Source of the DNA: Marchantia polymorpha subsp. ruderalis
Lineage: Eukaryota > Streptophyta > Marchantiopsida > Marchantiales > Marchantiaceae
Assembly (NCBI GenBank): GCA_037833965.1
Contig: AP031354.1
Span: forward strand, 970,001-1,034,000
DNA length: 64,000 bases
Reading direction: 5' to 3'
Position numbers and translations under genes: made by a program. This document shows, piece by piece, positions 55,067-64,000 of the stretch; positions within the stretch are counted from its first letter, which is position 1; the number at the start of each line of letters is the position of its first letter. The notes beneath the pieces were generated by a model. The model searched no databases. It was not told the origin of the DNA and was given only the letters and a program-made list of their open reading frames with translations.

Positions 55067-57808
55067 GATGTTAAGTTGGCATTGAAAGCGAAGGCTCTTC
55101 AATCCAGAGGCGAGAAGAAATCTGAAGGTCTTCTTGTTCGCGCTCAACCAGACAAGAATTTATCTAAGAAGAAGAAAGGAAAGCCGAAGCCTGAAGATCA
55201 AGAGAAGCCCTTCACGTACAAGTGCTACGATTGTCACAAGGAGGGACATATGAAGAAGGATTGCCCTGAACTGAAGAAGGATCCAGGTGCCTCTACTTCA
55301 AAGACTGGAAAAGCCGCCGTTGCTGAGAATGACGGCTACGACAGTGCTGAAGCCCTAATGGTCACCACAAATCGACCCAGCTCCGAGTGGATTCTTGATA
55401 GTGGGTGTTCTTTCCACATGACACCCAACAAGGAGTGGCTTGAGAACTACGCTGACTCAGATGGGATGGTTCTTCTTGGCAATGATAAACACTGTCCAGT
55501 AATTGGCACTGGTTTCGTGTCTCTCAAGAATCATCTGGGCAAGGTCAAGATCCTTCAAAATGTCAGGTACATCCCTGAACTGAAAAGAAATTTGATTTCT
55601 CTTGGAGTTTTGGAACAGGCAGGGTACAAGTTTGCAAGTGAAAATGGTATCTTGACTGTGTCCAAGAATGAAAGAGCTGTACAGCAAGGTGTTCGACGAA
55701 ATGGCTTGTACTTCCTCACTGCACAAACAATAACTGGCCATACTGCTATTGCTTCAAGAGATGTGAATTCGAGGTTGTGGCATCTAAGGCTAGGTCATGT
55801 CAGTGAAAGAGGTATGACAGAATTGGCTAAGCAAGGATTCCTTGGTGATGAAAGTATCACTGCCTTGGATTTCTGTGAAGAATGCATCTATGGCAAGGCA
55901 TGCAGGGCAAAGTTTGGCAAGGGAATTCATAGATCAGAGGCTATTTTGGATTATGTCCATACTGATCTCTGGGGTCCAGCAAAAGTGCCTTCTCATGGTG
56001 GCAGCAGGTATTATATGAGCATAGTGGATGACTACTCAAGAAGACTATGGGTCTATCTGCTCAAACAAAAGAATGAGGCTTTGGATTCTTTCAAGACCTG
56101 GAAGACCCTGGTTGAGACTCAGACTGGAAAGAAAGTGAAGAAGCTAAGGTCTGATAATGGCTTAGAATTTTGCTCAAAACAGTTTGATAGCTTATGCAGA
56201 TTAAGTGGCATTCAAAGGCATCATACAGTTGCCAACACTCCTCAACAGAATGGTCTTGCAGAGAGATTTAACAAGACTATCATGGAGAGGGTGAGATGCC
56301 TTCTGATACACGCCAAGCTTCCAAAGGCTTTCTGGGCAGAAGCTATCAAGACTGCAACTTATCTAATCAATAGGTGTCCTTCTACAGCCATTAAGTTGAA
56401 GACTCCTATGCAGATGTGGTCTAATCATGAAACAGACTATAGCAAACTCAAGGTCTTTGGGTGTACTGCTTATGTGCACACCAAGCAAGGTAAGCTTGAC
56501 CCTAGAGCCTTGAAATGTGTTTTCATAGGCTATCCAGATGGGGTAAAGGGGTACAGGCTATGGTGTCTTGAAACTGGGCACAGAAAGTTCATCATCAGCA
56601 GAGATGTGACTTTCAGGGAAGATGATTTCTGTAATAGAAAAACCCCTGGAGATCTTGACAGCCTTGCAGAGGAAGATGAAGCAAGCTCAGAGCACACTGC
56701 TCAGGTGGAGATCTCTACTGAGACTGCCACCCTACCTGTCAATGATCATGCTGAAGAAGCTATTGAAGATCATCTACAACACCCTGAGGGAGCTAAGGTG
56801 GACCAGCATGATGAAGCTGCAGATCAACCTCAAGATGTTGAAGCTCATCCTGATGAAATTGAAGATCAGGTGAATGATGAGAGTGCAGGCAATCCATCTG
56901 ACTACAATCATGTGAGAGATAGAGCAAGAAGTACTCACAAACCAACTCAGAGGTTCGGTTATGACCTCACAGCCTTTGCCTTGTTGGTTGGGTCAGAGCT
57001 GCTTGAAGATGAACCAAGAACTTTCAAGCAAGCTTGTCTTAGTGAAAAGAGAGATCAGTGGCGATCAGCTATGTTAGAGGAGCTAAAGTCTTTGAAAGAG
57101 AATGAAACCTGGACTGTTGTTGATAAACCAGCAAGCAAGAAGATTGTTGGCTCGAGATGGATATTCAAACTCAAGGAGTGGATTCCTGGAGTTGAAAAGC
57201 CACGTTATAAAGCCAGGCTTGTGGCAAAAGGTTTTTCACAGCAGGAAGGTATTGATTACAACAAAATCTACTTGCCTGTGGTCAAACACAGGTCAATCCG
57301 TATCATTCTCTCTATGGTTGCCATTTTTTATTTAGAACTGGAACAAATGGATGTTAAAACTGCTTTCTTGTATGGAGATCTGGATGAGACTATCTATATG
57401 GAACAGCCTGAAGGTTTTGAGGTTGGAGACAAGACTGAGAAAGTTTGTTTGTTGCATAAGTCTCTCTACGGCCTCAAACAGTCACCTCGACAATGTTACC
57501 TCAAATTTGACACTTTCATGATTCAAAATGGTTTTGTGAGAAGCCAGTATGATTGGTGCGTGTACTTCAAGGATCTCAAGGCAGTTGGTTTCATCTATCT
57601 ACTCTTGTATGTGGATGATATGTTGATTGTGAACAAGGAACAGTCAGAGATTCAAAAACTGAAAACTCTCCTCAGTAAACGTTTCCAGATGAAGGATCTT
57701 GGCCCTGCTAAGGTGATCCTAGGAATGGAAATTGAGAGAGACAGGACTCAACGGAGGCTTGGGCTTTTTTCAGAAGAAATATCTTACCAAAGTGCTAGAA
57801 AGGTTTGA
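55067..57808 (+). pseudogene. copia gag end, protease, integrase and reverse transcriptase
   Basis: Domains in order: the nucleocapsid knuckle CYDCHKEGHMKKDC (about 55230), the aspartic protease site WILDSGCSFHMT (about 55390), GAG-pre-integrase, and the integrase zinc site and core with HTDLWG (about 55960), SDNGLEF (about 56150) and NGLAERFNKT (about 56250) as the DDE residues. Then come the acidic hinge (about 56640-56900) and the RT with KARLVAKGFSQQEG, MDVKTAFLYGDL, SLYGLKQSPRQCY and YVDDM (about 57608). The frame is open for 910 codons. It ends at 57808 because of an extra T in the run at 57765-57770, so RNase H falls in another frame. All catalytic motifs are kept. Confidence 0.9.
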
Positions 57809-58598
57809 TATGAGTGAAGCCAAGACAGTGAACACTCCCATAGCTCATCACTTCAAGCTATCAGTGAGTCAATGCCCTGAAACTGATGAAGACAAAAGGT
57901 ACATGCTCACTGTACCTTATGCCAGCGCAGTAGGGAGCCTGATGTATTCCATGATATGTTCAAGACCAGACATAGGATATGCTATAAGTCTTGTTAGCAG
58001 ATTTATGAGCAATCCTGGAAAGGCTCACTGGCAAGCTGTGAAATGGGTGCTGAGATACATTAGAGGGTCACATGATACTGGCATTATCTATGGCTGCAAC
58101 AACAGATCCTCAGAATTTCAGGGTTTTGTAGACTCAGACTATGCCGGGAGTCTAGACACCAGAAGATCTCTCACAGGATATCTGTTTACCATTGGAGGTG
58201 GTGTGATAAGTTGGAAGAGTAATCTCCAGCCAGTGGTCACTCTATCAACTACTGAAGCTGAGTATATTGCTGTCACAGAGGCAGTGAAGGAAGCAATCTG
58301 GCTGAAGGGTCTTGTAACTGAGCTTGGATTCAATCAGAAGCAAGTTACAATTCACTGTGACAATCACTCAGCTATTCACTTGTCAAAGCATCAAGTGTTT
58401 CACGACAAGTCAAAACACATTGACATGAAGATGCACTTTGTGAGGGACATCATCAACTCAGGTGGAGTAAGCATAGAGAAGATCAGCACTGAGTATAATC
58501 CATCGGACATGCTCACGAAATCAGTTCCAGGACACAAGTTCGCTCATTGTCTAGGGCTGATAAACATGAGGAAGAAGATGAAGAAGACTGGTCCTTAG
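57732..58598 (+). pseudogene. copia RT end and RNase H, shifted frame
   Basis: Continues the polyprotein after the one-base shift at the T run (57765-57770): KKYLTKVLERFDMSEAK, CSRPDIGYAISLVSRFMS and HWQAVKWVLRYIRG, then the RNase H motifs FVDSDYAG (first Asp), VVTLSTTEAEYIA (Glu), TIHCDNHSAIHL (Asp) and HIDMKMHFVRD. It ends LGLINMRKKMKKTGP before the stop. RNase H would degrade the RNA strand during reverse transcription. Confidence 0.9.
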
Positions 58599-58657
58599 GG
58601 ATCAGGAGAAGAAGATCACTTCACTAGATGAAGGTGTGTTCGACTGAGGTGGAGAAT

Positions 58658-59253
58658 TGTTATAAGGTCAGTCTCAAGGCTTCATCAATAGGCTCGAGTG
58701 CAGGATTCTGCAGATGAGTTCAACCGTTGGATCATACCAGGCGATTGCTTGCGCAGGAAGCTATCAACGGCTGAGATCAACAGTTATGTTTTGTGTAGTT
58801 TTTCTTTATAAATAGAGGAGAATGAAGGTAGGGATCAATGTAACTTCATTCTCATTTTCAGTTTTAGAACAAACACTTGGGGAAACACTTTTGAGAGACA
58901 AATTGTAAGGGAAACACAATTTGGGGAAAAGTGAGTAGGAGTGTGTAATCTGAGAAACCTAATAGTGATTTGATCTTCGTTGCTGGATGTAGGCATATGG
59001 CCGAACCAGGGTATATAGTGTGTTCACTGTTATTCCACATTTTGATTTGATTGCGCGTTAGATCCTGGTTAGCGTATTGAGAAACCTAATAGTGATTTGA
59101 TCTTCGTTGCTGGATGTAGGCACATGGCCGAACCAAGGTATATAGTGTGTTCACTGTTATTCCGCATTTTGATTTGATTGCGCGTTAGATCTGGTTAGCG
59201 TATTGGTCAAGTTACGTCTTTGTTCTTGATTCATTACCGAGGTTTTCACTACA
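58658..59253 (+). repeat. 3' LTR of the young copia element with internal 126-bp duplication
   Basis: Matches the 5' LTR but is 126 bp longer because the stretch GAGAAACCTAATAGTG ... GGTTAGCGTATT is present twice (58952-59078 and 59079-59204). The TATA box TATAAATA is at 58807-58814. The second copy of the duplication lacks one C, so some time has passed since it arose. Confidence 0.9.
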
Positions 59254-59258
59254 ATATT

Positions 59259-62200
59259 GACCCGTAGTATCACGACGGTGCTATTAGGACTACGGTCTAA
59301 TTTACTGCATCCTCTTTGCTGTTTAACGTCCCTTCTTCACTTCTGCCCTTCCTTCATCCGAATGTTTTGAGATCTTCCCCGTTGTTCGCCATGATGCCAC
59401 GGTCCACAGCCATTCGTCCCTGAGTCACGTTCTCGAGAATGTGAGAGAGCTCTTAGACGAGCTCTCTCGCATTGCAATCGACTCAGAGCATGGAGTCGTC
59501 GGTCGCGCTTGAACGATCTTGTCATCTCGCAGTTCCAGTAGCTGCGCTGAATGGTACTTTGAAACTGATTCTGAGTTTTTGGTGGCCGAGGAAGGTACGA
59601 ACTCTTAATTTGAAATCGAGCAAGTCTCGTCGTAGAAAGAGAACCCTCTGTAAAGCTCAGCGAGTCGTCGAATGAATCGAGCTGGAGGAAGGTTTCGTAC
59701 CACGGAATGAAGAAGATACGGAATGATGTGCGTGGTTTCGCGAAGGTGTTTTTTTGGCTGCAAAACCATCACATTGTGAACTCAAATTCGAGGACTCGCA
59801 AGTATGTGCGGACTGCAATCAATCGCGCGAGGTAGCAGGTGTGGCGCATCGAGCCATACGGGATTCTTGATTCGGTGTTTACGAGTCTAATTTGATGGAT
59901 TGTGTTCTGGATGTCTCATCATGTAACTCCGTCACCGCCGGTGATGGCTGGTGGGGCTGGGCTGGGCTGGGCTGGGTATGGAATAAGTATCCACAAGCTA
60001 ACGCTCGTCCTGCGATGGATGTACGAAGATTCTTCTCATTACCGACCAGAATGCACATAGTGCGCTTCAAATGTGATATGGCCCGAGGCCCGCTAAACAG
60101 TAGTCAGATTCCCATCTCCTCTACCAAAGTGTTGAGTGTGCTCACTGTGTCTCTATCTCGAAATTCACCGGGCAGTACACAGTGTCACGAATTGACACAA
60201 TGTCACTGACTCCCTGCATTCGGCTTCCTCTTGTGAGATCCACGTCCCCACTTGCCTCATGAAATAGTGATATTAAAATGTCCGAGAAAGCCGACCTCGC
60301 GTGAGACGAGTAATTAAATTTAGTAATATACCTGTTCTTTATGTCGAGGCACAGTTGCATTCGGGTGGTGATGTGAAACTCAATTCGATGTCAAGGGGAC
60401 AGAATTGAAACCGAGAAGAAGCAATCTAAGCGAGTTAAAGAGAAGCCATAGTAAAGAATCTAATCTACTATCGTGAAATAAATGCGCGATATTGTCGGTT
60501 CTGCACATTCAAGATAGCAAAACTCGCGAGCTAGGTCTGCGCCAGTGTAAACAATGGTGATTCTAGTCGTCTTAGGATTCCACTAGGTGTTTGCCAGATC
60601 ACGCTGCTATCGATGAGGGCGGGTTCCAAGCAATGTGTTTTCCTCGGATGCTGGAGGACGAGGTGACAGTCGATTGATGTGCGTAAGCAAGCCTGATTAA
60701 AATACGTATAGGGATCTCGAGCTCGAGGAGAAATGAGTTGCGCATTTTCCTCAATGGCAACAAATGTCACTCTGGTCAATCTAATGATTTTTTACAGGTA
60801 TCAGATGCAAGCCAATTCTGCGGGAGGGAGAATCTCAGAGACCTATAAAGCCAACCGAGTGATGGTAGTAGAGCAATCAAACACACCGGAGTATTCCAGA
60901 AGTGCGCTCTGCAGTAGCAGCTCCGGATAGGAAACTATCTAGAAATTTGCAGAGCGCACTGTCTAGATCTCCGATCGAGTTGGATTGGTTGTAGTTGCAT
61001 CTAATTCGTCAGGTCGGGTACGTTGCAATTCACAGCTAGCAAACCGGAATCCAATTTGACCATCTTACCCGCGAGAAGCTCAAGCTCTTATCGACAGAGT
61101 ATTGAGGAGTTCCCTCGGGTGAAACAGAATCAGCGAGGATGGAGATTGGAAGTAGCAGCGAGAGCAGAGCCCCGATCGATGTCACAAGATCCTTGATCTT
61201 AGTCATAGCTTTGTGTACAACACTCTTCATGGTCACAGACTGTAAGCTGAATATTTCTCTCTCCAGTCCATTTTTTCTTGGCAATGTGCATGTTTAGCTA
61301 ATTGGCACTAGCTCGAAGTCCAAAGGATTTTGAGTGATTGCAGCTGATTTCTGCACTTTTAGATAACTCGCTTCGATCTAGAATGGTTTAGTGATAGCCT
61401 CCAATTTTAGATCAGTGGCTCATTTAACGACAAAGGGGATGTCTCGGCTCCGATTTTGCTCACTCACAAATAGATGTGGAGCATTCTCATAGTATAAGTA
61501 CAAGATGTTACCCAGCAGCTGAATTCCGTGAGAAACTGGAAAATGATCAAAGGTTTTATGATTGTGTCTTGACTAATCTTCGTTGTGTCGACGTACATTT
61601 CTTTCAGATGCTACGATGGCAGCCAAGTTCTGCTACGAGGTGTATTCAGTGGTCACAATTGAACGTAGGTAAAATTTAGGTTGGCTGCACCAGTTTGAGT
61701 GGAATGGCCTATACCAATCCTGCAGATAACGACAGTATTGCACACAATGTTCCACTTCTTGAGGGCGTTCCATATTCCAAGATTGTTAGTATGCGAAGGA
61801 CCCCATGAGAAAGAAGCCGGTATAATGAATGCGCATTGCATCTCCACTATTTACATTCTTCTCCAAATTGAATCAGGTATCTAGCATGACAGAGTTTAAC
61901 TCGTTTGCTGATAGTCTGAGTACAAGCTACTTCTAGAAATTCTTCCGCCTGATTCCGTCACTTAGGACCATTGTATTATCTGAGTATTATGGATTAAAAA
62001 AATATATCGGCTGTCGAACAATATCGAATCTGTATGCTTGACTATGTCACTGAATCTTTTGCTTCTCCTTCAAAGCTTGTTCACAAGTACGTCGTACGAT
62101 GCCTTTTGCTGACCAGAGCGTAAATGAAGTTACCTACATCTGTATATGTGGATACGAGAGGAAATTCTGAATATATGGACATATCCTCGCCGGTAACTAA

Positions 62201-62636
62201 CATCATATCCACTGAGTCGATCCAATGTCGTATTATTGCATTGTAGTTCACATCATCTCACAGAACTATGTCTCATCACTAGAGTACCTAATAAATTGTT
62301 GTAGCTGAACTTCGATCATTGAGCTTTCACCAGTTAGAAGACAGATTTATTGTTTCTCCCTGGCACATTTTAACCGGTCTGTACTGCAGTCCTCGCACTT
62401 CAGGGAAATTTGCAGTGAACCAATAAGTGTTGGTATTGTTGTGAAGGATTACATACCTTCGACTGGTACATCAATCTGTGGACAGTCCAAGGCCGACATT
62501 CGTAGGATGTAACTGATATAGTGATGTTATTTCCTGCACTATTGTGCACTAGTCTTAAAGTGTTTAGAAGAAATTTGGCCATGAATCATCGAAGGTCACA
62601 CTGTCGACGATAACCGCAGACCTGAATGGAAAGAAA
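59259..62636. other. Unassigned intergenic sequence
   Basis: Small hairpins occur at 59439-59472 (ATGTGAGAGAGCTC / GAGCTCTCTCGCAT) and 60901-60960 (AGTGCGCTCTGCA / TGCAGAGCGCACT, perfect 13-bp arms). A GGCTG run lies near 59947-59976. ORFs such as 59472-59675, 59892-60209 and 61036-61284 (minus) have no family signature. Confidence 0.3.
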
Positions 62637-63034
62637 ATGGTCAATGATGTCAATCTGAGAGTGTCTTTTTCTGGAAGTATTCGACATGCTTATGAAAGAA
62701 CAGCAGTTGGAGTACTCTGTCTATATTTCCTCAAGCAATTTTTGAGTCTTTTACACTCCAGGGGCTTGCTTTCTCCTCCGTGTGTATTTTGGTATTTTGA
62801 TTTCCATTGCATTCAATTATCGCCTCGTGATCATTTCCAACGTCACGGTCCCCCGACATATGTATCCCATACTTAGTTTATGGGAAAAATGTCTGCAAGG
62901 TCTTCTGACAGATGCAACTTACAATGCAAGCTCGAGCGGCATCGCTTGGGATGGTGCCAGGGTGCGACGGATCTTGAGGTGTAGTTTCTTACACCTAGCG
63001 TTGTTTTGTCTAGAAATGAGCTATCTCATCTTAA

Positions 63035-63262
63035 TGTCAGACATTGTAACAGGTCTCGGGAATTTTAATCTTTTGTGGGCGGAACATTGTTCTACACATC
63101 GATCCTCTTATTCAGAAGTTGAATCAAGCAGATGACAAGGGTTCCATGACGCTCAAGTTTTCTGCTGCAGGCTGTGGCGACACGGAATCTTCACAATGGA
63201 TCTTCAGAGTTCTATGGACACCACAAGGAACTAAACCCAACGATGCTGCTTCATGGTCTTGA
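63035..63262 (+). CDS. Hypothetical 75-aa ORF or last exon
   Basis: Reading from the ATG at 63035 to the TGA at 63260-63262 gives MSDIVTGLGILIFCG, then IDPLIQKLNQADDKGSMTLK, FSAAGCGDTESSQWIFRV and LWTPQGTKPNDAASWS. It has balanced composition, a short hydrophobic start and a polar, Trp-containing C-terminus. Upstream plus-strand frames (62637-62876 and 62782-63135) also look partly protein-like (LWEKCLQGLLTDATYNASSS, then a donor-like AGG/GTGCGA), so this could be the end of a spliced gene. No family is recognised. Confidence 0.3.
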
Positions 63263-64000
63263 CAACTGCAACATTGAAAGTTGGCAAAACGTATGGTAAG
63301 CATCTCCATCGCCGAGCTGAACAAGCTCACATAAACACAGGAATTAATGGCTACTGCGTGTAAGGCGAGCGGGGCAGACCAAGCTTAAGCAAGGTGAGTC
63401 ATTTACGAGTTACTTCTTATAAGGCTCTGTGTCAAAGTTCACAAATCTGTTAATCCAGTTTTCTGTTACAAGAGAAGTAATCAGCTGACGTCTTGTCCCT
63501 GCGTGACTCCGAGTTGTTGAAACTTGATTGAAAGGAAAACGGCCGCAGTGACGGAGAAGACCTCTCAGCGGAGCTTGATTGAGTCAATTTCCGGCATTCT
63601 GTACGTATTCGTATCATCGAGGCGTTAGCACGTAAGTCGCAATCGCTGATAAGAATCGTCAGCAAGGTTTTGACAGAGGACGCAAAATACCTCGACGCCG
63701 CCGTGAAGTTTCAAGATCTTTGTGAGTCACTTGGAAAAGGGAGTTGGAATTTCTCCACATTCGAGTATTGCTGAGTATTTTACTCAGCCATACCATCATA
63801 CCATCTTTTTTTTTATCTTAGTCTTTTTTATTAATGTTGATTTATCAAATCCTTAGCATTCATATAATATTATTTGGGGGAGCCAAGGTATTCATCCAGA
63901 AATGATCTATTCCGAAGGTTTTCAGGAGGGTTCTAGGAGGGTCTCATTCTTCGCCTCATCTGCAGATTAGATTAAGCTTATGATTTTTTATATTTGCAGT
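63263..64000. other. Unassigned right flank
   Basis: Short overlapping ORFs (for example 63450-63665 minus) without signatures. Becomes AT-rich after about 63780. Nothing supported. Confidence 0.3.

Larger units (their letters stand above)
51913..59253 (+). mobile_element. Nearly intact Ty1/copia retrotransposon with nested insertion
   Basis: LTRs at 51913-52382 and 58658-59253 start TGTTATAAGG and end TTTTCACTACA. A perfect initiator-Met primer-binding site and a polypurine tract (about 58646-58657) are in place. The internal region holds one gag-pol frame, interrupted at 52937-55054 by an LTR-type insertion, plus two TAG codons and one frameshift. Flanking 5-mers are ATATA and ATATT, a 4/5 match. 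The LTRs differ at only a few sites apart from a duplication in the 3' LTR, so the element is much younger than the copia remnants elsewhere in the window. As it stands it could not move on its own. Confidence 0.92.

Overview
The window reads as nuclear DNA of a land plant. It has spliced genes with ordinary GT-AG introns, a CASP-like four-helix membrane protein (a streptophyte family), decayed cytochrome P450 genes, Ty1/copia retrotransposons primed by initiator-Met tRNA, and hAT DNA transposons. Short GC-rich coding islands sit in an AT-rich background. A bryophyte such as a liverwort or moss would fit, but the species cannot be fixed from the sequence. Genes are sparse, and most of what can be recognised is mobile or decayed.

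Layout. (1) 1-686, minus: the 5' part of an ankyrin-repeat gene that runs off the left edge, with an overlapping upstream ORF over its start. (2) 2.9-15.0 kb: three copies (plus, minus, plus) of one broken cytochrome P450 gene. All three carry the same frameshift in the heme-binding loop. The first two form an inverted pair around a decayed copia element (4.9-8.4 kb). Between copies two and three lie a long hairpin (11.6 kb) and a small intact ORF with an IFI27/ISG12-like glycine-rich hydrophobic domain (12.4 kb). (3) 15-25 kb: mostly unassigned, with a strong foldback (18.65 kb) and AT-rich decayed sequence. (4) 25.16-25.99 kb: a short hAT-type element with perfect 8-bp target-site duplications, 13 bp upstream of a 133-codon hypothetical ORF. 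(5) 28-32.5 kb: a CASP-like gene with three coding exons behind a long GC-rich leader, and a 107-bp foldback downstream.

(6) 34.19-36.67 kb: a degenerate hAT element with TIRs and near-perfect 8-bp TSDs. (7) 36.7-41.4 kb: a very AT-rich block in which minus-strand copia RT and integrase remnants are still legible. (8) 41.40-50.71 kb: a 9.3-kb hAT element with perfect TSDs. It holds a frameshifted BED-finger transposase, what look like captured host exons (ABC1-type kinase and DJ-1/PfpI-like), a 471-bp tandem duplication, and a nested LTR-type insertion (41.52-43.84 kb). (9) 51.91-59.25 kb: a comparatively young copia element with both LTRs. A second LTR-type insertion (52.94-55.05 kb) interrupts its gag and carries the same mosaic satellite as the insertion in the hAT, in opposite orientation. 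(10) 59.3-64 kb: no confident gene; a 75-codon ORF at 63.0 kb is the best candidate.

The host genes (ankyrin, IFI27-like, CASP-like) show no sign of acting together. The main story is layered transposon activity: early P450 inactivation and duplication, older AT-decayed copia copies, hAT insertions with possible exon capture, then a young copia and two related LTR-type insertions on top. I found no CRISPR array, complete tRNA, rRNA or bacterial-type operon.
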